This document shows, in pieces, positions 45,801-56,341 of a stretch of DNA of 64,000 nucleotides (position 1 is the stretch's first letter; the number at the start of each line of letters is the position of its first letter). The notes beneath the pieces were generated by a model. The model searched no databases, was not told where the DNA came from, and was given only the letters and a program-made list of their open reading frames with translations. The stretch comes from MPNO01 sp965200535 (GTDB taxonomy: Bacteria; Pseudomonadota; Alphaproteobacteria; MPNO01), in assembly GCA_965200535.1 (NCBI GenBank), contig CBDAUF010000002.1:992001-1056000 (forward strand), written 5' to 3'. The translations under genes were made by a program, and so were the position numbers.

Positions 45801-46838
45801 TTGCTGAGTCTGCAAAAAATCGCCCCCGAGGCCGGCGGGATCGCACTTCGCGAGGTCGCGCCGCGCACGCCCGGGCCGGGCGAGATACTGATCCGGGTCG
45901 GGGCGGCGGGGATCTGCGGCACCGACATGCAGATCTACAACTGGGCGCCGCGCATGGCCCGCCGCATCGCGCTGCCGCGCGTTCTCGGGCACGAGGTCTC
46001 GGGCACGGTGGAGGCGGCGGGAGCCGGCGTCGAGGGCCTGGCCGCCGGCGACCGGGTGAGTCTGGAGAGCCACATATTCTGCGGCCGCTGCCGTTCCTGC
46101 CGCCTCGGGCGCGCGCATCTGTGCGAAGAGACCCGCTATCCCGGTATCGATATCGACGGCGCGTTCGCCGAGTACCTGACCGTGCCGGCATCGATCGCGT
46201 GGAGGAACCCGGCCGACCTGCCGCACGAGACCGCGGCCATGCTGGAGCCCTTCGGCATCGCCGTCCACGCCTGCCTCGCCGGTGCCGGCGTCGCCGGGCT
46301 GACGGTGCTGGTAAACGGTTGCGGGCCGATCGGGCTGATGGCCGTCGCGGTCGCGCGTTCGCTCGGCGCGGTGACGGTGATCGCCTGCGACATCAACCCG
46401 CTGCGTCTCCGGGCCGCCCTTGCCATGGGAGCCGACCGCGCCGTCGACGCCAGCCGCGAGGACCTCGATTCCATCGTGCGCGACATGACCGGCGGGGCGG
46501 GGGCCGATGTCGGGATCGAGTTCTCGGGCAGCGAAGCCGGGTTCAACGCCGTTTTCGCCGCGCTCGCCAAGGGCGGCGACTTTCGGCTGGTCGGTGCGCC
46601 GCCTTCGGCGATCCCGGTCGATTTCACCTACTGGCTGCTCAAGTGTCCGTCGATGCACAACATCCACGGGCGGCTGATCTGGCAGACCTGGCAACGCGCG
46701 GCCGAACTCCTGGCCGCCGGCGCCGTCGATCTCGCCCCGGTCCGCAGCCATGTGCTGCCGCTTTCCGAAGCGCCGCGCGGTTTCGCCCTCATCCGGGACG
46801 GCGAGGCCCTCAAGCCGGTGCTGGTTCCCGACCCCTAG
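45801..46838 (+). CDS. Zinc-dependent alcohol dehydrogenase, threonine-3-dehydrogenase-like
   Basis: A 345-residue medium-chain dehydrogenase. Catalytic-zinc ligands C39 (AGICGTDMQIYNW), H64 and E65 (VLGHEVSGTV); structural-zinc cysteines C94, C97, C100 and C108. The NAD site is VLVNGCGPIGLMAVAVA. ICGTDMQIYNW and GRLIWQTWQRAAELL are close to threonine 3-dehydrogenase. In the benA-B-x-C order it takes the position of the usual short-chain cis-diol dehydrogenase BenD. TTG 45801 starts 6 bp after benB; no better start exists. Substrate uncertain. Confidence 0.88.
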   Translation: MLSLQKIAPEAGGIALREVAPRTPGPGEILIRVGAAGICGTDMQIYNWAPRMARRIALPRVLGHEVSGTVEAAGAGVEGLAAGDRVSLESHIFCGRCRSCRLGRAHLCEETRYPGIDIDGAFAEYLTVPASIAWRNPADLPHETAAMLEPFGIAVHACLAGAGVAGLTVLVNGCGPIGLMAVAVARSLGAVTVIACDINPLRLRAALAMGADRAVDASREDLDSIVRDMTGGAGADVGIEFSGSEAGFNAVFAALAKGGDFRLVGAPPSAIPVDFTYWLLKCPSMHNIHGRLIWQTWQRAAELLAAGAVDLAPVRSHVLPLSEAPRGFALIRDGEALKPVLVPDP

Positions 46839-46858
46839 CGCGTTCGCAGGAAGCGGCC

Positions 46859-47884
46859 ATGACGACCCATACCGTCACTCTCGTCTTCGACGACGGGCGC
46901 ATCGCGCGGATCGCCGCCGATGAGGACGACACGATCTATCTTGCCGCGCTCAAGCACCGGATCCGCATCGAGACCGATTGCCTAGAGGGCGCCTGTGCGA
47001 CCTGCAAGGGCGTCTGCACCTCGGGCAGCTACCGCATGGACGAATACAGCGAGGATGCGCTGACCGCCGAGGAAGCGGCGCGGCGCGAGGTCCTCACCTG
47101 CCAGATGCATGTGCTGTCGGACTGCGTGATCGAATACCCTTATCCGTCGATGTTTTCGCTCAAGGCGCCGCCGGCCACCCGCAAGGGCCGCGTCGCCGAG
47201 ATCGAGACCGTCGCGGAAAACGTCGTCCGCCTCGTCGTCGAGCCCGACGACGGCGAGCATGGACCGGCCGTCTTCATGCCGGGGCAATATGTCCATCTCG
47301 GCGTACCGGGAACCGATGCGGTCCGGTCCTATTCCTTCGCCAATCCGCCCGCGGAAACCGCCCGTTACACCTTCTTCATCAAGGTGCTGGAGGAGGGGGC
47401 GATGAGCGATTATGTCTCCGGCCCCGCGAATATCGGCGACGAGATGCCCGTCACCGGCCCGTTCGGCCGCTTCTACCTGCGCCCTCCCGCGCGGCCCGTC
47501 GTGATGGTTGCGGGCGGCACCGGGTTGGCTCCGATGCTTTCCATGCTCGATCACATGCTGGAGACCGGCGCAACGGATCAGCCGGTTCGCCTTCTCTACG
47601 GGGCCAACCGACCGGCGGAATTCTTTGCGCTCGACGCGCTCGATGCCTACGCGGCGCGCGGCCTCGACCTGACCGCCGAACTCTGCGTCGTCGAGGGCGG
47701 GGACGGCTGGGACGGCCACACCGGGCATGTGACGACGCTGCTGCGGCGCGAACTCCTGGGTTCGGACGGCTGCGATGTCTATCTCTGCGGACCGCCGCCG
47801 ATGATCGACGCCGGCGCGGCGTGGCTGGCGGAGGCGGGCGTCGATCCGGCCTCGATCCACAGCGAGAAATTCCTTCCCAGTTGA
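46859..47884 (+). CDS. BenC-type ferredoxin-NADH reductase of a ring dioxygenase
   Basis: 341 residues with three domains. A plant-type [2Fe-2S] domain has C41, C46, C49 and C81 (CLEGACATCKG). The FAD domain includes RSYSFANPPAETARY, and the NAD domain includes VVMVAGGTGLAPMLSMLDHML, DVYLCGPPPMID and the C-terminal phenylalanine FLPS context. It passes electrons from NADH to the terminal oxygenase. It is the only such reductase in the window, so it may also serve the alpha/beta pair at 34360. The start is ATG 46859. Confidence 0.93.
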   Translation: MTTHTVTLVFDDGRIARIAADEDDTIYLAALKHRIRIETDCLEGACATCKGVCTSGSYRMDEYSEDALTAEEAARREVLTCQMHVLSDCVIEYPYPSMFSLKAPPATRKGRVAEIETVAENVVRLVVEPDDGEHGPAVFMPGQYVHLGVPGTDAVRSYSFANPPAETARYTFFIKVLEEGAMSDYVSGPANIGDEMPVTGPFGRFYLRPPARPVVMVAGGTGLAPMLSMLDHMLETGATDQPVRLLYGANRPAEFFALDALDAYAARGLDLTAELCVVEGGDGWDGHTGHVTTLLRRELLGSDGCDVYLCGPPPMIDAGAAWLAEAGVDPASIHSEKFLPS

Positions 47885-47966
47885 GGAAGAGCCCGGGTCG
47901 GCCGGCGTCGTCGGCTCAGGGCCCGGCGGCGCTAACCCGCTTTTTCGCTCGGCGTCCGCGGCGACA

Positions 47967-47994
47967 TTGACTTCGCAAGAAGGCGCACTATGTT
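47967..47994 (+). promoter_or_regulatory. Promoter of the SUF operon
   Basis: TTGACT at 47967-47972 and TATGTT at 47989-47994 are separated by 16 bp, upstream of the Rrf2 regulator gene and next to a palindrome. Confidence 0.65.
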
Positions 47995-48001
47995 CCCAAC
48001 C

Positions 48002-48016
48002 GGACCGATACGGTCC
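48002..48016. promoter_or_regulatory. Operator-like palindrome at the SUF promoter
   Basis: GGACCG-ATA-CGGTCC is a perfect inverted repeat just after the predicted start of transcription. Its placement suggests autoregulation by the Rrf2/IscR-like protein encoded immediately downstream. Confidence 0.65.
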
Positions 48017-48051
48017 TATTTGGATCGCCGCAGCCGTTCGCGGGGAGGACG

Positions 48052-48516
48052 ATGATCAAGCTCAGCCGGATGGCGGATTACGCCGTGGTGCTGATGGCCC
48101 AGCTTGCGCGTGAGCCGGAGACCTTGCGCACCGCCGCAGAACTGTCGCAGTCCTGCGGCCTGCCGCTGCCGACGGTGAGCAAGATCCTCAAGCTTCTGGC
48201 CCATGGGGATCTCCTGGTCTCGTACCGCGGCAACCGGGGCGGCTATCTGCTGGCCAGGGCGTCGGAGGGGATCACCGTGGCCGATGTGATCGGCGCTGTG
48301 GACGGTCCGATCGCGCTGACCGACTGCACCGGCGCCGACGGGCTGGTCTGCGAGATCGAGGCGCTGTGCCCGACCCGCACGAACTGGCAGCGCATCAACG
48401 ACGCGATGATCGAGGCCTTGTCCTCGGTGACACTGGCGGAGATGGCGGCGCCCCGGATGGATTTCGCCGGCCACCTGCCGCCGCGTGCGGCATCGTCTCC
48501 GGTGCCGGCGGAATAG
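48052..48516 (+). CDS. Rrf2-family SUF operon regulator (IscR-like)
   Basis: 154 residues. Winged-helix DNA-binding part (MIKLSRMADYAVVLMAQLA, LSQSCGLPLPTVSKILKLLA) and a dimerisation helix. Three cysteines (TDCTGADGLVCEIEALCPT) have spacing X7 then X5, close to the CX5CX5C cluster motif of IscR, so it may bind a [2Fe-2S] cluster. It is the first gene of the SUF operon, and likely senses cluster status and represses at the 48002 palindrome. Confidence 0.92.
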   Translation: MIKLSRMADYAVVLMAQLAREPETLRTAAELSQSCGLPLPTVSKILKLLAHGDLLVSYRGNRGGYLLARASEGITVADVIGAVDGPIALTDCTGADGLVCEIEALCPTRTNWQRINDAMIEALSSVTLAEMAAPRMDFAGHLPPRAASSPVPAE

Positions 48517-48539
48517 CCCGGCGGGCGAGGGAAAGGGCG

Positions 48540-49996
<1,457 letters not shown>

Positions 49997-49997
<1 letters not shown>

Positions 49998-50752
49998 TGC
50001 TGTCGATCGAGAATCTGCGGGCGGAGGTCGACGGCAAGGAGATCCTGAAGGGGATCACGCTCGAACTGCCGGCCGGCGAAGTGCATGCGATCATGGGCCC
50101 GAACGGCTCCGGCAAGAGCACCCTTTCCTACGTGCTCGCCGGGCGCGAGGGCTACGAGGTCACGGGCGGGTCGGCGACCTTTGCCGGCCGCGACCTGTTC
50201 GAGATGGCGGTCGAGGAACGCGCGGCGGCCGGCATTTTCCTCGCCTTCCAGTATCCGGTTGAAATCCCGGGCGTATCCAACCTCACCTTCCTCAAAACGG
50301 CGGTCAACGCGGTCCGCAAGACCCGCGGCGAGGCGGAACTGGATGCGCTCGAATTCCTCAAGCTGGCCCGCGCCCGCGCCTCGGCGCTGGAGATGAACGA
50401 CGCGCTGCTCCAGCGCGCGGTCAACGAGGGTTTCTCGGGCGGCGAGAAAAAACGCAACGAGATATTCCAGATGGCGATGCTGGAGCCGCGGCTGGCGATC
50501 CTGGACGAGACCGATTCGGGCCTCGACATCGATGCGCTCAAGACCGTCGCCGACGGCGTCAACGCACTGCGTTCGCCGGACCGGGCGATGCTTGTCATCA
50601 CCCACTACCAGCGTCTGCTCGACTATATCGTGCCCGACCGGGTCCACGTGCTCTCCGGCGGGAGGATCGTCAGGTCCGGCGACGCCGCGCTCGCGCACGC
50701 TCTCGAGGCCGACGGCTACGCCTCCCTCGTCGGCGAGACGGCGGATGCCTGA
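49997..50752 (+). CDS. sufC: Fe-S cluster assembly ATPase SufC
   Basis: ABC-type ATPase of 251 residues that drives conformational change in SufBCD. Walker A is MGPNGSGKSTLSYVLAG, signature FSGGEKKRNEIFQMA, Walker B LAILDETDSGLDIDALK. The start overlaps the sufB stop by 1 nt (TGATG). Confidence 0.97.
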
Positions 50753-50762
50753 GGGGCGCCCG

Positions 50763-52085
50763 ATGGGGGCGGCGGCGGATATCGACCGTTTCGCCCGGGC
50801 GTTCGCGGCGGCCGGCGCCGGGCTCCCGGGGCGGGGCGATGCGAATGTCGTGCGGCTGCGCGAAGCGGCGATGGCGCGCTTCGCCGCTGTCGGCATACCC
50901 GACCGGCGGCGCAACGAAGGCTGGCGCTACACCGACCTCCGTCGGCTCGACCGGATCGACCTCGAAAGCTTGGCGGATGCCGTCCCCGGCGAGACCGCGG
51001 CGGCGCTGCCCGCCGTCCTGTCGACGATGGACGCCCACCGCATCGTCTTCGTCGACGGCCGTCATGACGGCATCTTGCCCGCGGACGCCAGGTGCGATGT
51101 GCTGTCCGCCCGGCTCTCGAACGGACACGCCGACGCGGCCATGCTCCTCGGGTCCGGAATGGCCGAATGGAACGGGGCGGGGCAGGACGGGCTTGCGGCG
51201 CTCAACGCTGCGATGACGCGCGACGGGCTGGTGCTCGACCTGCCGGCGGGGACCGTGCTCGACAAGCCCGTCCTCGTCGTTCATTTGACGAGCGGCCGGC
51301 CCGGCGTGGTCCACCCGCGCAGCGTATTGCGGGTCGGTGCGGGCGCCAAGGCGGATCTGGTCGAGGTGTTTCTCGGCCGCGCGGGCGGCCCCGGCTGGAC
51401 CAACGCGGTGCTCGAAGGTGCTGTCGCGGAAGGCGGCCGCCTGAACCATCTCACGCTGATCCGGCATGGCGAGGGCGCGGTGCACACCGGCCGGGTGACG
51501 ATGGATGTGGCGCGCGATGCGGGTTACGCGGCGCAGACATTGACGGCCGGCGGCAGGATCGTCCGCAACGAGTCCGTCGTGCGGCTGTCGGAAACCGGGG
51601 CATCGTGCAGCCTTTCCGGGGCGGCGCTGGCCGACGGGCGGCGTCATGTCGATCACACCAACGAGATCGTCCACGCGGCCCCGCATACCGACAGCGGGCA
51701 GGTGTTCCGCAACGTGGTCGACGACAATGCCCGCTCGGTCTTCCAGGGCCGCGTTGTCGTCGAGCGCGACGCGCAGAAGACCGATGCCCGGCAGTCGAGC
51801 CGCAGCCTCCTGCTGGCGCCCGGCGCGGAGGCGTCCAACAAGCCGGAACTCCGCATCTTCGCCGACGACGTGAAGTGCAGCCACGGAGTGGCGGTGGGCG
51901 ATCTCGACGGCGATGCGCTGTTCTATTTGCGCGCCCGCGGCATCGACGAGGCCGAGGCGCGCGCTCTTCTGACCCGCGCCTTCGTTGCCGATCTGTCGGC
52001 GCTGCTGCCGGTCGCCGCTGCACGGCCGGCGGTGGAGGAAACGCTCGACTCCTGGCTCGGCCGTGCGGTCGGTAAAGGTGGTTGA
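50763..52085 (+). CDS. sufD: Fe-S cluster assembly protein SufD
   Basis: 440 residues; SufD is the SufB paralogue that forms the heterodimer with it. RRRNEGWRYTDLRRLD, LTAGGRIVRNESVVRL and the conserved NIVRDN-like HVDHTNEIVHAAPHT plus KPELRIFADDVKCSHG and DALFYLRARGI are family landmarks. ATG 50763 is chosen because GAGGGG lies 6 nt upstream; ATG 50745, inside sufC, is alternative. Confidence 0.95.
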   Translation: MGAAADIDRFARAFAAAGAGLPGRGDANVVRLREAAMARFAAVGIPDRRRNEGWRYTDLRRLDRIDLESLADAVPGETAAALPAVLSTMDAHRIVFVDGRHDGILPADARCDVLSARLSNGHADAAMLLGSGMAEWNGAGQDGLAALNAAMTRDGLVLDLPAGTVLDKPVLVVHLTSGRPGVVHPRSVLRVGAGAKADLVEVFLGRAGGPGWTNAVLEGAVAEGGRLNHLTLIRHGEGAVHTGRVTMDVARDAGYAAQTLTAGGRIVRNESVVRLSETGASCSLSGAALADGRRHVDHTNEIVHAAPHTDSGQVFRNVVDDNARSVFQGRVVVERDAQKTDARQSSRSLLLAPGAEASNKPELRIFADDVKCSHGVAVGDLDGDALFYLRARGIDEAEARALLTRAFVADLSALLPVAAARPAVEETLDSWLGRAVGKGG

Positions 52086-52086
52086 A

Positions 52087-53325
52087 ATGACGGAAGGAAA
52101 CGGCGTCTACGACGTCCAGGCGATCCGCCGGGACTTCCCGATTCTGGGCGCGAATGTTTACGGAAACCCGCTCGTCTACCTCGACAACGGCGCGAGCGCG
52201 CAGAAGCCGAAGGCGGTAATCGACGCCATATCGCACGTCTACGAAGACGAGTACGCCAATGTCCACCGCGGCGTCCATTACATGAGCCAGAAGGCCACCG
52301 ACGCGATGGAAGCTGCGCGCGAGACGGCGCGCTCCTTCATCAACGCCGGACATGCGCACGAGATAATCTTTGTCCGCGGCGCGACCGAAGGGATCAACCT
52401 CGTTGCCTCGAGCTGGGGGCGGGCCAATCTCGCTGCCGGCGACGAGATCGTCCTGTCGGTGATGGAGCATCACTCGAACATCGTCCCCTGGCAGATCGCG
52501 GCGCGGGAAACCGGCGCCGTCATCCGGGTTGCGCCGATCACCGACGAGGGCGTGCTCGATATGGACGCGCTGGAGGATCTGATCGGCCCGCGGACTAGGA
52601 TGGTCGCGATCACCCACGTGTCGAACGCGCTCGGCACGGTGGTCCCGGTGGACGAGGTGATTCGCCTCGCCCGCCGGCATGGCGCGCTGGTGCTGCTGGA
52701 CGGCTGCCAGGCGGTGCCCCATCTCGGCGTCGATGTGCGGGCGCTCGACGCCGACTTCTACGTTTTTTCGGGGCACAAACTGTACGGGCCGAGCGGGATC
52801 GGCGTCCTCTACGGCAAGGAGGCGCTCTTGCGCGCGATGCCGCCGTATCAGGGCGGCGGCGAGATGATCGAGACGGTGACGTTCGAGGAGACCACCTACG
52901 CCGACCTGCCGTTCAAGTTCGAGGCCGGCACGCCGCATATCGCGGGCGCAATCGGACTCGGAGCCGCCATCGACTACGTCGCCGGGATCGGGCTTGCGCG
53001 CATCGCCGCGCACGAGGCGCAGATCCTCGATTATGCCGCCGGGCAGCTCGGCGCGCTCAATTCGATCAGGCTGATCGGGACCGCGCCTGAAAAGGCCGCG
53101 ATCGTCTCTTTCGAGGTCGAGGGGGTCCACCCTCACGATGTCGGCACCATCCTGGACCGCGAAGGCGTCGCCGTGCGAACCGGCCACCACTGCGCCCAGC
53201 CGGTGATGGACCGTTTTGACGTGGCGGCGACGGTCCGCGCCTCGTTCGGCCTCTACAACACGCACCAGGAGGTGGATACCCTGGTGCGGGCGCTCGGCCG
53301 CGTAGGGGAGATTTTCGGCCGATGA
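52087..53325 (+). CDS. sufS: Cysteine desulfurase SufS
   Basis: A group II PLP desulfurase of 412 residues that takes sulfur from cysteine. The Schiff-base Lys is K231 (FSGHKLYGPSG) and the active-site Cys is C369 (VRTGHHCAQPVM). The N-terminal QAIRRDFPILGANVYGNPLV and YLDNGASAQKP are typical. It starts just after sufD, and its stop overlaps sufU, its sulfur-accepting partner. Confidence 0.97.
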   Translation: MTEGNGVYDVQAIRRDFPILGANVYGNPLVYLDNGASAQKPKAVIDAISHVYEDEYANVHRGVHYMSQKATDAMEAARETARSFINAGHAHEIIFVRGATEGINLVASSWGRANLAAGDEIVLSVMEHHSNIVPWQIAARETGAVIRVAPITDEGVLDMDALEDLIGPRTRMVAITHVSNALGTVVPVDEVIRLARRHGALVLLDGCQAVPHLGVDVRALDADFYVFSGHKLYGPSGIGVLYGKEALLRAMPPYQGGGEMIETVTFEETTYADLPFKFEAGTPHIAGAIGLGAAIDYVAGIGLARIAAHEAQILDYAAGQLGALNSIRLIGTAPEKAAIVSFEVEGVHPHDVGTILDREGVAVRTGHHCAQPVMDRFDVAATVRASFGLYNTHQEVDTLVRALGRVGEIFGR

Positions 53326-53777
53326 TCGACCTCAGAAGCCTCTACCAGGACGTCATCCTCGACCATTCCCGGAACCCGCGCAATTCGGGTCCTCTGGAGC
53401 CGCACAGCCATGGGGCGAAGGGGAACAACCCGCTTTGCGGCGACCGGGTGAGCGTCTATATGCAGCTTGAGAACGGCGCCATCGGGGACATCATGTTCGA
53501 GGCAAGAGGATGTGCGATTTCAGTCGCTTCCGCCTCGATGATGACAGAATTGGTGAAGGGCGCGGCGGTCGGCGAAGCGCGCGCGGTGTTCGAGCGGTTT
53601 CACGAGATCATGACCCGGAAAGGCGAGATCGCCGACGACGAGCTGGCGGCGCTCGACAAGCTTGCCAGCCTGATCGGCGTGCGCGAATTCCCGATGCGGA
53701 TCAAGTGCGCCACGCTTCCCTGGCACACGATGGCCGCGGCGCTCGACGGCGACGACGGCGACGTGACGACGGAGTGA
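53322..53777 (+). CDS. sufU: SufU-type sulfurtransferase
   Basis: 151 residues. The zinc ligands C39, D41 and C64 (NPLCGDR, ARGCAIS) and C129 (RIKCATLPW) match SufU, which accepts persulfide from SufS. SufU replaces SufE in this operon. It overlaps sufS by 4 nt, and is followed by the SufT-like gene. Confidence 0.93.
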   Translation: MIDLRSLYQDVILDHSRNPRNSGPLEPHSHGAKGNNPLCGDRVSVYMQLENGAIGDIMFEARGCAISVASASMMTELVKGAAVGEARAVFERFHEIMTRKGEIADDELAALDKLASLIGVREFPMRIKCATLPWHTMAAALDGDDGDVTTE

Positions 53778-53794
53778 TTGCGGAGTACGCGACG

Positions 53795-54163
53795 ATGGAT
53801 GACAACACCACCGGCATCGAGCCCAACGAGGCTGCGTCCGCCGCTCCCGCGGGCGGGGCCGAAACGCTCAGAAGCGCTGTGATCGAGGCGGTCAGCAGCG
53901 TCTACGACCCCGAAATACCGGTCAATATCTACGAACTCGGTCTGATCTACGATGTGATCGTCTCCGAAGGCCGCGACGTCGATGTGCTGATGACCCTCAC
54001 CTCGCCCATGTGCCCGGTCGCCGAATCGCTGCCGATCGAGGTCGAGTCGCGGGTGCGCGGCATCGACGATGTCAACGATGTCCATGTCGAGCTTACATGG
54101 GATCCGCCTTGGACGCCCGAGATGATGAGCGAGACGGCGAAGCTCGAACTCGGGTTCATGTGA
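53795..54163 (+). CDS. sufT: SufT-like (MIP18/DUF59) Fe-S assembly protein
   Basis: 122 residues with one DUF59/MIP18 domain: VSSVYDPEIPVNIYELGLIY, LMTLTSPMCPVAESLP with the conserved cysteine, and WDPPWTPEMMSETAKLELG. SufT aids Fe-S maturation. ATG 53795 has GGAG 10 nt upstream; GTG 53774, overlapping the sufU stop, is alternative. Confidence 0.92.
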   Translation: MDDNTTGIEPNEAASAAPAGGAETLRSAVIEAVSSVYDPEIPVNIYELGLIYDVIVSEGRDVDVLMTLTSPMCPVAESLPIEVESRVRGIDDVNDVHVELTWDPPWTPEMMSETAKLELGFM

Positions 54164-54203
54164 CGGGGGCGAGCGGGTAGACTCCGCGACGGAGAGGACT
54201 GCG

Positions 54204-54539
54204 ATGACCGACCAGGTAATGACCCTGACCGATGCCGCCGCCGACCGCGTGCGGCACCTGATGACCCGGCGCGACGAGCCGGCCGTCGGCCTTCGCATCG
54301 GGATCCGGACCGCCGGATGCTCGGGCATGGCCTACCAGATGGAATTCGCCGCCGAACGGAACCCGCTCGACGAGGTGGTCGAGGACAAGGGGGTCACCGT
54401 GCTCATCGACGGCAAGGCGCTGATGTTCCTGATCGGCACCGAGATGGACTATGTCGAGGACAAGCTGCAGTCCGGGTTCGTGTTCAACAACCCGAACGAG
54501 AAAGGGCGCTGCGGCTGCGGCGAGTCGTTCCACGTCTAG
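54204..54539 (+). CDS. A-type Fe-S carrier (SufA/ErpA/IscA family)
   Basis: 111 residues, with the three cluster-binding cysteines C39 (RTAGCSGMAY), C103 and C105 (GRCGCGESF). It delivers assembled clusters to targets. It closes the SUF operon as the last Fe-S gene; the next ATG follows its stop immediately. Confidence 0.95.
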   Translation: MTDQVMTLTDAAADRVRHLMTRRDEPAVGLRIGIRTAGCSGMAYQMEFAAERNPLDEVVEDKGVTVLIDGKALMFLIGTEMDYVEDKLQSGFVFNNPNEKGRCGCGESFHV

Positions 54540-55145
54540 ATGCCGAGGGTCTATTCCATCGACGGGGTGATCCCCGTCGTCCATCCCACCGCCTTCGTTC
54601 ACGAGACCGCGGTCCTGATCGGCGACGTGATCGTCGGGCCGGGCTGCTATGTCGGGCCGTGCGCCAGCCTGCGCGGCGACTTCGGCCAGATCCGCATGGG
54701 CGAGGGGTCCAACATTCAGGACAATTGCTCCGTCCACTGCTACGCCGGCGGCGAGACAGTCCTCGGCGACGATGTCTCGATCGGCCACGGCGCCGTCCTG
54801 CACGGCTGTGCGGTCGGCGATCAGGCGCTGGTCGGGATGAACGCCGTGGTGATGGATGGGGCGACCATCGGCGTCCATGCCATCGTCGCCGCGCTCGCCT
54901 TCGTCCGCGCCGGTTTCGCGGTTCCGGAGAGAACCATTGTCGCCGGCACGCCGGCCCGGATCGTCCGCGAGATCGCCGACAAGGAGACCGGCTGGATGGT
55001 CGAGGCCAACGCCGATTACCACCGCGCGCGCGAACGTTCCTGGGCGTCCATGGAGCGGGTGGAAGCGCTGCACCGCATCGACCGCACGGGACCGAGGTTG
55101 ACCATCGCGGGTTCCAAACCGCTCAATCAGGCGCGCGAAGGCTGA
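54540..55145 (+). CDS. Gamma-carbonic-anhydrase-like hexapeptide protein (PaaY-like)
   Basis: 201 residues with left-handed beta-helix repeats: DVIVGPGCYVGPCASLRGDFG, NIQDNCSVHCYAGGE, IGHGAVLHGC, MNAVVMDGATIG. The His residues at HCYA, IGHG and LHGC positions match metal ligands of the gamma-carbonic anhydrase fold. PaaY members act as CoA thioesterases in phenylacetate breakdown. Its ATG is directly adjacent to the A-type carrier stop. Confidence 0.88.
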   Translation: MPRVYSIDGVIPVVHPTAFVHETAVLIGDVIVGPGCYVGPCASLRGDFGQIRMGEGSNIQDNCSVHCYAGGETVLGDDVSIGHGAVLHGCAVGDQALVGMNAVVMDGATIGVHAIVAALAFVRAGFAVPERTIVAGTPARIVREIADKETGWMVEANADYHRARERSWASMERVEALHRIDRTGPRLTIAGSKPLNQAREG

Positions 55146-55175
55146 CCAACCCGCCCGCCGCCGGGAGACCGGAAA

Positions 55176-56132
55176 ATGGCGTCCGGAAATGTTCTCGACC
55201 CGCAGACGGCGCGGGTGCTTGCCGACCTGGAAGGGCCCGGCGTACCGCGGGTTGCCGACCTGTCCCCGGCCGATGCCCGCCGCCATATCGAGGCCTTCGT
55301 GCGCAAGTGGGATCTCGATCCCAGGCCGCCTGTCGGCGCGGTCGAGGACCTGACGATCCCGGCGAGCGGACCCGACCGGGAAATCCCCGCGCGGCTGTAC
55401 CGCCCGGCCGCCGCGGAAGGAGCGCTGCCTCTGGTCGTCTTCTTCCACGCCGGCGGCTACGTGTTCGGCAGCATCGCGACGCACGAGAGCTTCTGCCGAC
55501 TGATCGCCGCCGGCGCGGGGTGCCTGGTCCTTTCGGTCGATTACCGCCGCGCGCCGGAGCACAAGTTCCCGGCGGCGCACGAGGACAGTTATGCGGCAAC
55601 CGCCTGGGCGGCGGCCTGCGCAAGCGATCTCGGCGCCGATGCGGCCCGTCTCGCGGTCGCCGGCGACTCTTCCGGCGGAACGCTCGCGATCGGCGTCTGC
55701 CAACTGGCGCACCGCCGCGGCGGGCCGGCGGTGGCGCACCAGTTTCTGTGGTATCCGGGCACCGCGGGCGGCCCGGAGACCGAGTCGATGCGCACACTCT
55801 CGGAAGGTTACTTCCTCACCTCGGGGCTGATGAAATGGTCGATGGCCCACTACCTCAACGACCCGTCGGAGGCGGTCGATCCGCTGGTCGCGCCGATGAA
55901 GCTCGGCGATTTCTCCATCTTGCCGCCGACCTGGCTGATGACGGCCGGCTTCGATCCGAGACGCGACGACAACCTGGCTTTCGTCGATGCTCTCGCCGCC
56001 GCCGGAGTGCCCGCGGCCTCCCGCGTCATCGACGGAACCATCCACGGCTTCATGTTCATGCTGGGCGGGATCGATCTGGCGATGGAGGCGGTGAAGGAAT
56101 CGGCGGCCTGCATCCGCGCTGCGTTCGCATGA
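55176..56132 (+). CDS. HSL-family alpha/beta hydrolase (carboxylesterase)
   Basis: 318 residues. The oxyanion HGGG motif reads HAGGYVF, the nucleophile motif is GDSSGGTLA, and the acid/base residues lie in TAGFDPRRDDN and IHGFMFM. DYRRAPEHKFPAAHEDSYAA is characteristic of hormone-sensitive-lipase-type esterases. It lies downstream of the PaaY-like gene, probably in the same transcript. Substrate unknown. Confidence 0.92.
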   Translation: MASGNVLDPQTARVLADLEGPGVPRVADLSPADARRHIEAFVRKWDLDPRPPVGAVEDLTIPASGPDREIPARLYRPAAAEGALPLVVFFHAGGYVFGSIATHESFCRLIAAGAGCLVLSVDYRRAPEHKFPAAHEDSYAATAWAAACASDLGADAARLAVAGDSSGGTLAIGVCQLAHRRGGPAVAHQFLWYPGTAGGPETESMRTLSEGYFLTSGLMKWSMAHYLNDPSEAVDPLVAPMKLGDFSILPPTWLMTAGFDPRRDDNLAFVDALAAAGVPAASRVIDGTIHGFMFMLGGIDLAMEAVKESAACIRAAFA

Positions 56133-56232
56133 TCCGGGCGGACGGCGCCGCGGCGTGCAGCAGAGCCGCCGCGTAGAGCGAGCCGCCGTGTTGCGCTCTC
56201 TCCGGGATCGCCCTACAAACCGGTCGCACGGG

Positions 56233-56309
<77 letters not shown>

Positions 56310-56341
56310 ACGGGGATGAACAGACGGCCGCGGGGCAGTTC

